Origin: Asterochloris sp. CNOR1
Lineage: Eukaryota; Chlorophyta; Trebouxiophyceae; Trebouxiales; Trebouxiaceae
Length of the DNA stretch: 64,000 nucleotides
Assembly: GCA_963969365.1 (NCBI GenBank)
Contig: OZ017760.1
Coordinates: 1,240,001 to 1,304,000, forward strand
Direction: 5' to 3'
In this document: positions 30,904 to 43,200 of the stretch, piece after piece
Layout of the letters: each line of letters starts with the position of its first letter
Position numbering within the stretch: position 1 is the stretch's first letter
Translations under genes and position numbers: made by a program
Notes under the pieces: generated by a model
Database searches by the model: none
What the model was told of the DNA's origin: nothing
What the model saw: only the letters and a program-made list of their open reading frames with translations

Positions 30904-33900
30904 CTGCAGCACAGGCAAACACAAGCTTCAGCAGATGGGGGAGGACCTTCCACTGCAGGAGAAGGCAACAGCATCAGCCGCATGCACATTGCAACTGGCA
31001 GCTGGCTGCACTTCCTGAGCACTGCAATCAATCCATCAAGCAGGGTGAGATGCTGCAGCTCCCAGTCCACTGCACTGCCGCCCCAGGCTGTGCCATATGG
31101 CGGCATGTGGGGCAGTCACCTGCAGGCCCTGGCTCTCCAGCCTCCTTCACTGCTGAAGTTGCTGAAGGCGTGGCAGCTGCAGCAGCATGCATGCTGCTGG
31201 GCGCGGGGCCGCTGGGCTTGCCACCGGGAGCAGCACCCAGCGCTATTGTGGAGGGTGACTCCATGTTGGGCACCCTCTCGCTGGCAGCCCTGATCTCAGC
31301 AGAGCGCGCTGCGTCCTCAGCCTGCCCAGCAGCCGCAGTGCCAGCACCAGCCTGCCCTGCAGGTGCACTGGCAGTGCTGCCAGCACCAGTCTGCCCTGCC
31401 AGTGTGTTGACATTGCCCTGGCCTGAGGCCAGCTGGCCGTCAAACACCTGCTGGGCCGGCACCTTGCGGGCTGGCGCTGCCTCCTGGACGGAGGCAGGTG
31501 CAGATGACTGCCCTGGAGCCCGCTCTGCCTGCTGCTGCGGCACCACCTGGGTGGGAGCCTCCACCTCCTTCTGCCTCTGCCCCTGTGCCTGGGATGTCCC
31601 TGCAGCACACAGCATGCTTGCTGCTGAGACTGCACAAGGAACGCCTTATGACTTGCAGTGGCCCAACCTGACGTCCTCGCCACTGCCGTGCAGTGCCCCT
31701 CAGCTTCTCAACAACCTGTGTCAGATGGAGAGGCACCCAGTAGAATGCATCAGCAGTTGGTCGCCGCCCAGCTGTGGCCACAGCCTGCAGCAGCATGCCC
31801 CTGACAGCATGAGGTACACCGCCTTTACATGTCAAGAGGGAACCTACCTGAGTGGCTGCGGCTGGCTGAATGCTGCCTTGATCCCGTGCCTGGCCGAGCG
31901 GCAGGCAGGTGGCTCCTGCTCTGCCTGCCAGCCGCTGTCTGAGGCTTTCCCCCAGCAGGCTTCGAGCCGCCAGTGGTCGGAACTATCACTACCTGTAACA
32001 TCAGGGAACCTCTTACTCCCAACCTTAGGCAGGTCCAGCAGTCAGTATTGTGCAGGCGGCACACAGCATACTACTAGGACTGCAGCTCTGATGGCAGCGG
32101 GGCACATGTTGCAGGCAGCGGCATGCAGTATGTGTCTTTGCGAGCCCCACACCTAGAGCGTCACACAGCACACAGTGTCAGCTCTCCAGAGGCACCATGT
32201 AACACAACCGACGCATCACTGAACGCCAGGAAACACCAGGTGCACACAGTGCATGGCCCCCTGGGCTTCTGAGCCTTGTACATTCCTCATCTGCAGCCCT
32301 GCTCTAACCTTTTGGCCAGCAGATGTGGTTGCACGACCATTCCGCTGCGTCTGCTTGCCTGTGGTCTGCATGCCTGCCGGAGTGGGAGGCGTGGCTGGAC
32401 CAGACACCGAGATGGGGCTGGGTGTAGCAGGCCCGAGCTTGAGCTTAGGAGGCTGTGCTGGCCCCGAGTTCTGCAGCCGCTGAGCCCAGGAGACAGGCCC
32501 AGCAGGCGCGGCTGCAGGCTGCAAGACGGCAGGGCTCTCTGCCTCAGCCTGCTGAGATGACTTTGAGCCCCCTACCTGAGGCTGCTCAGAGGACAGGGGC
32601 TTCCCTGGCGGGTGCTGGCCGGACTCAGCCGCTCTCTGCTTGTGCTGCTGCTGAGGGCTCCAAGCAGAGGTCTTGGGGGCCTCAGTGGCACCTTCTGACT
32701 GCTGCCAATGAGAGGCTGGCGCTGAGCCAGCAGCCCACGCTGATGGGACATGCTGCTCCTCCAAGGTTTGGCGATGAGCAACTGGAGCCTCTCCTTGCAT
32801 CCCCAGCATGCGCAGCTGCTGAAGCTGAAGGTCTTCAGACGTCGTTCCCTCTGGCACAGCCAGCTCATGCATTATGGGCGTCAGCCACTTTTGTGGCCCC
32901 CCCGCCTGCTTGGCAGTGTTGCGCCCAATTGGTGCCTGTCCAAACAGGTTCTTAGGCGGCGCTAGTGCCTCCAGCTCGGCAGCAGGCTGCTGGACCATGT
33001 CCGGGTCAGCCTGGGCAGCAGCACTGACACTCAGGTCTGCATGCTGCTGGGGCAGACTGTGCTGCTGCTGCAGCAGGGCCTCATCGCTGCTCAGAGACGG
33101 CCAGGAGGCTTCTGCTGCGCTCTGCTGTGCGCTGAAGGTGGCACCGCCAGCAGCAGACGTCTCCATCTCGGTGCCTGGCTGCTGCAAGGTGGGGTTTGCC
33201 TTCAGTGGCTTCGTCCTGCCCTTCGCTGAAGCTGGCCGCCCTGGCTCAGCCTGCCCTGAGACAGGCTCCCATCCCTGCAGTTCTGCAGCAGTGGGCTGCT
33301 GCCCAGCAGGGCGTCCTGGCTCTGCCTGCCCCGCAGCAGACTCCTGGCCCTGGCAGCCTGCAGCAGCAGTAGCAACCGGCTCCTGCTGGGCCCGCTGCCC
33401 TGCCACAGCAAGGTGGCGATTGAGCTCATCATTCTGATTCTGAGGCACCACGTTCCCCCAATGAGGCCCAGCTCCTGCTGCTGACTCATGCCCCTGTTGC
33501 GGGCCTGGGCCAGCAGAAGCTTCTGCTGAGTCCTGGGTGCTGCCACACTGGGCGTGGGCATCAGGCCCAGTGCGGTGCCCAGCCTGAGCTGTCCCCTGCT
33601 CGAAGCTGGCCACGTGGACGGCTGCGGCTTCTGCTGGGATGGCTGGCTCCCGCTGGGGGCTGGAGGCCAGACTGACTCCCACATTACCCTGTGCAAACAC
33701 CACAGTGTTGGCTGCTGCTGCCAGCGGCTGTGAGGTTGAGATCCACGCTTGGCATGCCCGGCACACATCACGCTGCCTGCCTTGAATGCTCACAGGCACA
33801 AGCTACAGCTGCATGCACGCAGCACCAGACATGCTGGCCAGCCTCCAGCCTGCACAGGCAGCAGTTGAGCAGCCAGGTGTTGGCGTCTAGGTGGCAGCGG

Positions 33901-36127
33901 CTGTGGAGACATTAGCACCCTGCATCCTCAAGCAGCTGCCCTCAGAGGGCCAGCTGCTCCTCACCGGTGGCGGCCAGCCTGTCTCCTTCAGCTGGGACAG
34001 CAGCTCCATAGAGGGGGCCCTGTCTCCAACCCCAAACGCAGTCCTCTGCTGACCCTGAGCGCTGACCAGGAGGGGTTGGCTGGGCTGAGGAGGCAGCATG
34101 CGTTCACGACCCTGCAGGGAGAGGCACCACTTGCTTGAGCGAAACTTAAACCCTTGTCGGGAGCCATGCGCTGCTTCTGATGCGTACCAGCCAGGCTAGA
34201 TGATGCAACATGCTGGCCCCAGCCTGGCAGCTCGTGGCCACAGGACACCAAGCTGGGCCAAACAAGTCGTTAGATTTGGTGTCTGGACCCTTGCCTCCTC
34301 CAAAACAGCAGCTAAGAACGCTGCCTGTTCCCCTCAAGCACCAAGAACGTCCTGGGAGATGCACGCCTTCTGGCCCTCTCTTGTTGTTGTGCCCCAGTCA
34401 GTCGTGAGCATCACTTGCCTGGAAGCGCCCTCTGCTGCCATGCCGGCCCCTGCTCCCGTCTTGCCCACCAAAGTGGCCATGGCCCCGACCCCTGTGGTTG
34501 TCAAAGCCTGGCAGCAGGTACTGCTCGCCAGAGGGCTGCTGGACCCCCATGGAGGCGGGAGGCAGCATGGGGGTGCCACCCTGCTGCGCCATTTGCTGCT
34601 GATGCACAACATAAAGCTGCTGGAGGACATTCGGGGGCAGAGGCTGTAACCCCTGCACCATGAGCGTGACAGTCAGCGCAGCACCAGCTTGCACTGTCCC
34701 TGCACTGCAGGCGCAATCAACTCTTGCAGCAAAGGACGGCGCTGTCCCTGCACTGCCCATGCAGTCTGCACTGCCTAGGCAGGCAGCCACTTGTGTGCCT
34801 CAGAATGAGTGTGGTAGTATGTATGATGCAGCTGCAGGAACTTCGGAGGAAAAGCAGCTCAAAAGGGGCACTCTTTACCATCCTGCAGACCCCCACATGC
34901 CCACCAAGACAGGCCGCTTTACACTCGGCCTGTAATGTGTTTTGCACCTGTGAAGTGACTATCCCAACATCCCGCATTGGCAGCAGCAGCCCTCCGCACG
35001 AACTAATGATCACACATGACCGCCAACGTCCAAAGATGGTCACAGTGCACCTGTTGGTTGTAGCAGTATGGATTGTATGGTGCGAAGCTCTGCAGGGCCG
35101 GGCAGTCTGCCCACTGCTCCGCCAAATTGCTCTGGGCACCGTTGAAAGTGTTCATGGTGCCCATGAACTCAGTCTGTCGCCAGTCCATTGCTTGGCCTGC
35201 AGACATCCACCTGTAAGGCTGCGGAGACTTGCAGGCTCTGCACATTTGGGTGGTGGGACTTCACCTGCAATTTGTCTGTGTCCTGCGCACAGTTGGCTAC
35301 ATGCTTGCCTGCAGCATGCACGGCAGTGGCCTGCCAATGTGCCCATGGCCGCCTGCACACAGACACTTGCAGGCTCAACCTGAGCTGTGCCTGCAAGTGT
35401 CTGTGGGGGGATGGCTGTGAACGTCCTGGTGCCTGCAATGTCAGCTGTCTGCCTGCATGCTGTGTGCAGGGCTGTTGCACAAGGGCCCAGAGATGTGGCG
35501 GCAATGCAGCACCCCATCAGGTCCAATCCAGAGAAAGGCTCAGACCACAAGGCCTTCCAGCCTGCAGCATACTTGATCAGCAGGAACTGAGCAGCAGCAC
35601 CACAGGAAAAGGCAGGGCCCCTCCCGACACGACCCTCGGTCACTTCCATGGTGATGCTGGCAGAACCCTTCACCAGGCGCTCATTACCCCATGAGCCCAT
35701 CATTGAAGAAGAGCAAGCTCTGCAGACACTCACCTTGCCTGCCATTGCTGCCAAAAGCGCCCTCGCCGCCCTGTCCCTGCCACTGGTGCCCACCGTGCTC
35801 CGGGGTCTGCCACCCCGCAGCCTGATGCTGCTGCTGCTGGTGCTGCTGCTGCCAGAAGGCCTGCACCTGGTGGGGGTCCGGCCGCTGCTGCTGCCACCCC
35901 TGCCCATTGGGTTGCTGGCCCTGCCTGGCCCACTGTGGCTGGGTCCACTGCTGTTGCCTGCCACGCCCACCCTGCAACCTAAAGGGCTGCTGCTGCTGCT
36001 GCTGGCCTGGCAGCGGCGAGGTGCCCTGCTGCTGGTGCTGGCCTGGCAGCGGCAGAGGCGAGGTGCCCTGCCAATACGCTGGGGCTGACATGGTGTGAGG
36101 GTGGCTCCCAGCCGCTATGGGCGTCGC
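24947..36127 (-). CDS. USP10-type ubiquitin carboxyl-terminal hydrolase
   Basis: A multi-exon gene of roughly 1,600 residues encoding a cysteine deubiquitinase. The Cys box PRGLQNSGNLCFMNATLQ lies in exon 30398-30903. It is followed by SFLEQLRHAAPALPE (29758-30010), QQEDAQEFLNWVLDNAHQ (27344-27473), SWEQVSKKGKTTHT (about 26.9 kb), GQIFGGAVQSSVKYAG (26283-26466) and RILVLHLARFDY (25691-25847). The terminal exon (stop at 24947-24949) has the His box ATVTHHGSQPGSGHYTADV, the Asp region WLRFDDDKVSRVN and the ending YLLFYQL. Order and wording match USP10 (for example QEDAEEYLGFIL, EQVGPRNKT, GIFGG). The catalytic Cys, His and Asp are all visible. USP10 relatives act in cytoplasm and RNP granules with G3BP-like partners; whether that holds here is unknown. 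A few short exons between 25.85 and 26.28 kb are not resolved. Confidence 0.85.
29965..30185 (-). repeat. Duplicate of a USP10 exon 5' edge with its acceptor site
   Basis: The exon edge at 29969-30022 and the intronic segment at about 30128-30182 align over about 50 bp with roughly 75 percent identity by eye. Both include GTCAGCTGCC.TGAG.GCCTGC. On the minus strand the real copy encodes ALMAADTFCSFLEQLR after TTTTGCAG, and the upstream copy would encode ALTAADVVAAFLEPAF after GGCGCAG. The second copy keeps a usable acceptor but the donor side is gone. Confidence 0.7.
31130..36127 (-). CDS. USP10-type hydrolase: long Gln/Pro/Ala-rich N-terminal region
   Basis: Exons at 35734-36127, 35051-35210, 34415-34647, 33965-34111, 32309-33688 (1,380 nt, the largest) and 31130-31599. 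The first contains an ATG at 36089-36091 in the context CACCATGTC, encoding MSAPAYWQGTSPLPLPGQHQ and then poly-Gln. If this ATG is used, it is the start; however, the same exon opens upstream after a good acceptor (TTCTGCATGCAG), so translation could begin further 5'. The region is disordered-looking (Gln/Pro/Ala/Ser) and includes an RG/HG-rich patch (HRGRGHGHFGGQDGSRGRHG). RG-rich and Gln-rich tails often mediate RNP condensation, which would suit a USP10-like protein, but this is inference. Animal USP10 has a shorter unstructured N-terminus of about 400 residues. Confidence 0.68.
35358..35405. repeat. Perfect 17-bp inverted repeat in a USP10 intron
   Basis: CACAGACACTTGCAGGC (35358-35374) is the exact reverse complement of GCCTGCAAGTGTCTGTG (35389-35405), with a 14-nt loop. 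It lies within the intron between the 35734-36127 and 35051-35210 exons. It could be a small hairpin element or a foldback RNA; there is no protein-coding explanation. Confidence 0.8.
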
Positions 36128-36562
36128 CTGCATGCAGAAGGACAGAGCTGGCCCTTGACAGCTGTATGACAAGGAGGGGATGTCATGGTCCGATGACTGC
36201 ATGCAGGAGGAGTAAGCAGGCAGGGCTCTGAGAGCAAGATGACAAGAAAGCCCCCAAACTCATCCCAGGAGCAGGTGCACACATGTGCTACAGGCAGAAG
36301 GGGCCTCCATGGTGCTTTGCCTGCCAAGCCCTGAAGGCAGGCTGCAGCTGAGAGCACCACTCAGGACCTTCCCTGTGAACGTTCAAGGATCTTGAGGTAG
36401 TGCTGTCGCCCCCCATGCTGGTGCAGGTGCTGTGAACATCTACCCCCCAGCCTGTGCTGAACCCATTCGTTTTTTTTATTTCCCAGCAGCCTGAGCTACT
36501 GCCAACCCTGTACTGCCGCAGCTTACTGAGGACATCACTGCCTGAAACTGTGCACACCCACC

Positions 36563-38194
36563 TCAGCTTGCGCAGGCGGGGTGGCGCTAGACGTATGGTC
36601 TCCGCCATGAGCCGATGCATGTCCAGGAGAGCTGCCTCTGCTCTGCTGAGGCACAGCAGAGTCTCGTGTCTGCCCTGTCTCCCCACAATGCTGGCTGGCA
36701 GCAGGGTGCGCCCCTTGCCCAGCCTGCCCCTGCCTCAATTTGCTGGCATCAGTGGACTGGCGCCCAGAAGTGGGCTGCTGTCGATCCCACCTCTGCTGCG
36801 CCAGCGGGCCTTGCCGTGGGTGCATCTGCTCCTGCGAGCCCTCAGCAGCTGCTGCGCCCTGCAGACACATCTCCGGTCGTGACCACAAACGCCCTACTAA
36901 AGAAACCAGAGGGTGTGGGAGCAGGGTGTGAATGCACCGCTGCTGCCTGCAGCATCAGCGTGACCGTGTTTGCCTCATTGACTGCCAGCAGCTGGGCTGC
37001 TTCCTGATGCAGCATGCTCTGCCAGACGGCTCAAGCGTGACAGTACTGCCAAGTGCGAGGCACCTGCAGGTCCCTGTCTCACCTTGACTGAGCGCTGGGA
37101 ATGGCGGTGCCCTGCCTGTGAAGTTGTGTTGGTCGGCTCGTCCCAGCCATTTGCTGCCTGGGAGGGCCCAGCGCTGCCGGACGTTGAGGCCGCTGCACCG
37201 CACTGCTCCTGCACACAAAGTAGCATCTTCTGACCCCCGGCACGCCTTGCTGCAGGGCAACAGCATTTGCAGATGTGTAAGGCATCTGCATAGCAGCCCT
37301 GGAGTCAGGCAGCAGCCAGAAGGTGCTGCTGGCCATCACCTGTTTCTCAACGTCACACATGGTGTGCACAGATTGTGCTGTGATGGCTGAACAAAAATTG
37401 CCATGCTCAAAACATGCACTCTGATATTGACAGTGGGGCTGGACAGCTGCTTATGAAGGACAAATCCTTCCAATTGCTGGATGCGCAGTGGCAAATGAAG
37501 GGTGCCCTAGCGGGGCTGAAAGCAGCTCCAGGTGTGCAATTGTTCAGGACCAAGAGCATTTGGTGAGAGCCCAATACCTCTGCCTAGGGGAGTGACCATA
37601 TTCTGCCAGGATCCCATTGCTGCCTTGAATACAGAGACTGGCTCCCTGGCGCCCCTAACTTGCCTGTGAACAGCCGACCTCTGCAGTGGCCACCCCGCTC
37701 TGCTGCGTCTGCTGCTGCTGCTGCGACACGAGCTGCTCCAGGTGCCCTGCGTTGGTCCATTTGCCCTGAGGGACGCTCCTGCCGGCAGTCTGCAACAGGT
37801 AATGCTGTGCAATAAGGTTGTTGGGAGGGCTGATGAAACAGAGTGGCATTTGGGCAGCAGCACAGAGAGGAGCAAGTCTATCAAGGGCGAGTGCTGGTAG
37901 GAAGGGCAAGAAGGCTGTAAGGCTGACAGGTTCAGAAAATCTGGCAGAGCGGCGCATGCAGCAGCAGGCAGCGCAAATTTGCCAAGGAGAGGAGGCAAGT
38001 GTGGTGTGCAAAGGGCACACCTGAGGCTCAGGAGCGCCAACTGGGCCAGCGGCCTCTGGCCCCAGAGCCCCAGCTCCTGTGGGTGGGAGGCCATTTTGGT
38101 GGGCATGCAGCTCTAAGGCTGCAGTGCCGCCACGGCCGGTGGCTGAGTCAGCCTCAGAGGTGCCACGGCCAATGTGGCGCCGGCCCTCATCCTG
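36563..38194 (-). other. Candidate further 5' exons, Gln/Ser/Gly-rich (USP10-type gene or a separate upstream gene)
   Basis: Several minus-strand stretches look like exons. One lies at 36563 to about 36870 (GQAGQGAHPAASQHCGETGQ, donor GTGGGTG) and one at about 37085-37208 (AANGWDEPTNTTSQAGHRHS, donor GTGAGAC). Two more lie near 37680-37790 (VPQGKWTNAGHLEQLVSQQQ) and about 38028-38194 (LELHAHQNGLPPTGAGALGP, donor GTGTGC). All are disordered-looking and similar in composition to the next gene downstream, so they may be its first exons. No start codon or clear phase chain was established. They could also be exons of an independent small gene. Confidence 0.35.
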
Positions 38195-38199
38195 CAAGT

Positions 38200-40203
38200 G
38201 GGCGAGGCAGCATCAGCATCAACGGCGACTGCTTTGATGAACCTGCAGAACGCTCAGCAGAGGAGCCAAGTGCGGGCTGAGCAGGCCAGTAGGGCAGTCT
38301 CGACAAGCTCCGGGCTGCTGCAGAGCAGTGCCATGCACAGGGCCGCATCATTGACAGCAGGCTGCGCTCCAGGTGTCTGGGTATGCTCACCTGGCCACGC
38401 CCTCTACAAGCTTGCCTTTCGGGCACTTCCTGCAGAGCATGTGCAATTGGGTTACAGTGCGCCATGTGACAGGTGTCTGAAGCATCCCATACCAAGCAGG
38501 AAGGCTGCTGCAGCACATCTGCATCGAGGAGGCTTGGCAGCTGCCCTGCCAGGGGTTGTGATCTGAAGTGCAATGCATCCTGGGAATGGCATGGAGGCAT
38601 TCTAGGGGACCTCTGTACAGCAGTGAGGCAGGTTGCTCACTCTGCCAGAGCCGTGGCCTGACATGGTGTCGCTCATATCAATGAGCTCGACCGATCCCAC
38701 AGGCTGTCCATCTTGACAGCCGGCTACGGTCCAGTCATGGCTGAGCTCGGGGCAATGGCATCGAGAGTTTTCGATTTTCACTCAAAAGCCTACTCCTGGA
38801 CAGGTTGAGCAGTTCACCCAGGAGCCTTGGCCATCCATGCAGCCTAAACATGCAGGTTGCTGTGTCCCTGGGTCCACTGTGAGCTGTCCAAAGAGCAATA
38901 CCCCATCGAAACCAGGTTACTCTCAACAACCAGAGCATGCAGACAGGTTCTACACCAGAGGCTGGCAATTAACTTCAGGGAACAGACTCAATTCTACGAA
39001 CTTGATGAAGGGGTGCACCCAGCAGAGCGCTATGCAGCCCAGTGGCCCTGATACAATCAACCCGGATAGCAGGGACTGCAAGGGACGCTCGCTTTATGCT
39101 AAGGAAGCAAAGAAGAAACGCAAAGGTGTGTATGTGGCTGGGGGGCTTGCAAGCTGGAGTAGCTTGGGGAAAAGGGGGAACGTGAGTTATCTACCTGGAT
39201 GATCATGGCCGCAGGCAGAGCTGCAGCCTGGCTCATCAGGTCTGAAACGCATTTCAGGCCCAGGTCCAACGATAAAAAGGGTCTGCGCAAAAGCTAGCTG
39301 CTGGGTTTTGTGCAGAGATCTGGAGGGCAGGGACGCCCCCTAAAAAGTCACAAGACAGTGCCCAACACTGCCTGTGATTGAGCAAGGAGAGGAGAGACGG
39401 CTGGGAATCAAGATGGGCTGCCAATGCCTGCTAGGACTGGTGGGAATGGCCCGCCCCATCATGCGGGCAGCTGCCAAGGACTGAGTGAACCTTCTCTGAG
39501 CTGTGAAGAATGCTTCTGACTCTGTAGGCCCCCTCTGCACGGCACCTGCAAAGCAGCATGGTAGGACGCTTGCTCAGCTACTACACGCTCAGTCAAGATC
39601 ATCCTCAGCAGCACTGACAGCTGTGCCTGAGACATAACAACCCTGCATTACTACTCTACTGTTGGGCATGCTGTGCGGAGCACAGGAGCACAGGACCATC
39701 AGTACACCAGGCAGCTGCCACCTGTGAGAGCATAACATTGTGACGTTGGAGCGTCCAGGATGGCGGCAGCAGTGCGCTCTGAGGCAAGCAGCTTCAGGCT
39801 GCAATGCAGCAGGCAAGGCCTTGTTGTGTACGCAGCAAAATCCCCTCACCTGCATGCTGGGGGGGTGCAGTGTAGGTCTAAGTGTGCACTGCCCCTGCCT
39901 GCTGCAGTCTCTGCATGCTTTGGGAACCCTGGCTTGCTCTGGAGCACCCTGAGCTGCCTGTCATCGGATTGGTGCCTCTGATCGGAGCAGAACTGGTCTC
40001 CCGCCAGTGCGAGGCGATCTGAGACCTGCTGATGGGAATGTCTGAGCGTTCTACATCGTAACACAGAGTGACTGTAGAGTGAGATATTGTGCCTGAGTCC
40101 AACAAGGTTTTGGCCAGGGTTGGAATTAAGGTGACAAAAAAGTAAAATGATACCTACTACCACATGATTTCATCCAAGTTGAAGGCTTTGTAAGGTAGCG
40201 AAA
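38200..40203. other. Mostly non-coding spacer
   Basis: Between the candidate 5' exons of the ubiquitin hydrolase and the 3' end of the helicase gene I see no supported gene. A plus-strand reading frame at 38837-39202 is open for 121 codons but has no recognisable domain and no paired splice signals. The stretch at 40.0-40.2 kb is relatively A/T-rich (for example CAAAAAAGTAAAATGATA) and probably contains the helicase 3' UTR. No algal TGTAA polyadenylation signal was identified with confidence. Confidence 0.4.
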
Positions 40204-43200
40204 TCAAGGGGAGGGTTCGCTCAATGCATTCATTTCAGTATCCAACTCATCACCCTTGGACAGCAGCTCGTCTGTGTCATACTCAGCGCCATGCCGCTGC
40301 ACCCATTCCAGCCATTGGGCCCACTTGGCATCACTTCGCAGGGCATGGCGGTTGCCCACCACAATCAGCCCCCTGCAGAGCAGCAATTCAATATTGATGC
40401 ATGCCAGGCCTGTTCCGACAGATGCATGTTGTATGTGTTACCAGTGCAGTGACCCTACCTGCGTGCTCGTGAGAGAGCCACGTTCATGCGGCGGGGGTCT
40501 GACACGAATCCCAGCTTGTTGGAGCGCACTGCTGAGAATATCACGACATCTGCCTCTCGCCCCTGCATGTCAACACTGCTATGAGTGAGGCTTCCAGGGC
40601 AGCCAGGTCACAGCAGTTTCCACGAGTTTCCATGGAAGCAGAGCAGATGTTCCAAGGGTGACAAATATTGCATTGGGGCACCGCCATGTGTCCTTGCATT
40701 ATGTATCACAACATGGCTCCCTCAATGGCTGCTGGGACACTGCATTATAAAACAGCAGGCTGCTGCCTCATACATGCCATAGCTGAGATTGGGCCATGCA
40801 GCCTGGCCAGACTGATGCTCTTCAGTTTCATTTGTATGAAGCAGCCACCGTGAGGTGGACTTTGGAGTGCATGCATGCAGTGCAGCTCTGCCAGAGCCCT
40901 CATGCGCAAGCCCTCAGTGCTGGACTCACAGCACCTCGAAGCAGACTTCCACAGTGGTTTGGCCACTGGCCCAAGCCTCGACGTAAACATGAAGGCAACC
41001 ACCTCCACTCATCAGTTGCTGCGCTGCACAATTTTTCCGCTTAGGTCAAGGTCAGTCCCGTATCAGCCACACTGCAGCACCCATCTTTACCAGGACTGCA
41101 GCCAGCAAAACACAGTATCTCTGCCCAAGGGTTTACCTGGAACCCGTCAATGCTGGACACAACAAGTTCCACTGAGGGGTTGCCCCTAAACAGAAAATTC
41201 CTGCTGGCCAGCTCCGTCTCGAGCTGCCGCACCTGCCCTTTGTAGGGCGTCAGCAGGGCTGCACTTTGCACATCGCCACCGGCCAGCAGCAGATTAAGGG
41301 CCCTGCATGCAAACCATGCAGGCATGAGTATTGGGATGTGGGTGGAAGTGGTGAAAATTGCGAGGGCATCAGTGGGGCTGCACTCTGCATCTGCCACCAG
41401 TGAGCAGCATTGAGAGCTCTGAATGCATCTATGGATGCACGGGTACTAAGAGCATGCTTGGGCAGTGTAGGGCATCAGCAGGGCTGCACTCTGCACTCCA
41501 CCTATCAGCATGCAGAGCCCTGCAAATGCATGCGCACATAGCAGATGAGTGCTCAGCTTGTGCTGTGCCTCTGGTGCGGCACCTTCACCCCTATAGACAA
41601 GTAAGCGTGGAACTCGACAGGCCGCCATGCTTGTCAGCAGTGCTGTGTTGGCTGTTGGCCTGACGGCCGTCACTGCATACATTGGCACTAAATAGCATCA
41701 TTCTCAAACCAAGTCGACGTAGTGCTGCAGCGGCCAAGGGAGGCACTTTGGGTGCTGCGGCCCCTCTGATGCACGCATGCACCCCATGTCTTGCACCACA
41801 TATACTGCACCAAGGGCGTATGCTGAATAATGCACCAATCTGCACCTGCATGCACTGCACATAAACATAAAGGCCCAGCATGCTCCACTGTCAGGCACTG
41901 TACCCGTCTGTAGGCACTACAGCCAGTTGCCATCATATGCCGACAGAGACAGCTCCATGCATGCGACGTTGAACCCCCCTCACCTGACAGCAAAGAAGGC
42001 TTCGTCCACATTCTTATACGACTTGGCAGGAGCTCTGTGCGACACCTGACCCACTCTGGACGAGTGGTTCTTCCCAGATGAGGCGGCCACACTCTCATAC
42101 CCTTCATCCACGGGCACAAAGGCCACAGGGCAGTCAGGGTTGGGCCAGTCCAGGCCGACTGGGGCAGGGCGGTCCTCCGCAGCAATGCCTGCAGGCACAC
42201 AAAGCTGGCCTTAAGGCCACTCACGCCCTCAGAGGGTGCGTGTTGGGTGCAGAGGCATGGCATAGTTGCAGCAGCCTGCAGACATGCCAGCTGCTTGCAC
42301 CACATGAGAAACATCTCCAGAGGCTGGCTGTTGCTTGCTGCAACAGCGCAAGAGCCGCTCCCTTGCTTGCTGGCCTGGTCAGAGCAGGGGAGGAAGGGCA
42401 TGGGCATGACTGTTCAGGTTGCACAAAAGCACTGTTCTCTGAATACCATGCCTCTGCTGCTGCTGTGCCTACAGCGCGCTGTTGAATTGGAAAGGAACAG
42501 GAAGGGCTTGCGCAGCATTCCTGGCTTACAGCCACAACCACTACCTCAACTGGTTCCAGACCCACCCAGAACAAGGCCACCTACTACACACCACACACCC
42601 CTGGCTCACCGTCCTTGACCTGCCCACCATAGAAAGCGGTGCTAGGGAAGTTTGCGATGTAGGGGTGCATGCGATACTGCATGTCCAGCAGCTTCTGGTC
42701 CACTCCTCCTTGCAGGATGTTGTCAAAGAGGGTGTGGGTCAGGCCCCGGGACGCTGCACGCTGGGATGTGACTGTGGGCGGCAACTGGTTGGGATCCCCG
42801 GCCAGCACAAAGGTCTCAGCGCCCAACACCTGTACACGACAAGACATCTGCTTTGTGGGCGGCAGCTGGCTAAGAACTGTTTTGGCAAGACAAAGCAAAG
42901 CCTGAGCGCTCAGCGCCTGAACAAAATCTGTCTTCAGCTGCTTTAGGCTGCCTGCTGGGACGCGACTATGGGTGGCAGCTTATTGGGCACCTGCCAGAGG
43001 TAAGGTATGAGCACTTGTTCTGGTACACAGACAACACCACCTGCTCTGGCTGACCGTACAGAGGTGAGCACCCACCGCCTGCACTCCAGGGCAGAGCCGC
43101 TGAATTGAGTTGCCCTGATGGAGTAGCCATTGGAATAGGTAGTTGCGTCATGCCCTTGGCCATGAGATTGATTCACAGGTTTTGCTGCGCAGTGTACTGG

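Noticed and set aside
30414-32156. A 580-codon plus-strand open frame, the longest in the window
   Set aside because: It is antisense to the USP10 Cys-box exon (30398-30903) and its neighbours. Its sequence is low-complexity Ala/Gly/Leu typical of the mirror of Ala/Pro/Gln-rich coding sequence, and no domain is recognisable.
32253-33437. Plus-strand open frames of 76-187 codons
   Set aside because: They are antisense to the large Gln-rich USP10 exon (32309-33688) and have no domains.
35648-36088. Plus-strand Leu-rich open frame (LLLLVLLL)
   Set aside because: It is the mirror of the CAG-type poly-Gln exon of the USP10-like gene. A membrane protein is not supported.
38837-39202. Plus-strand open frame of 121 codons in the spacer between the USP10-type and helicase genes
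   Set aside because: No domain, no codon-bias argument and no splice support. Kept only as a note.
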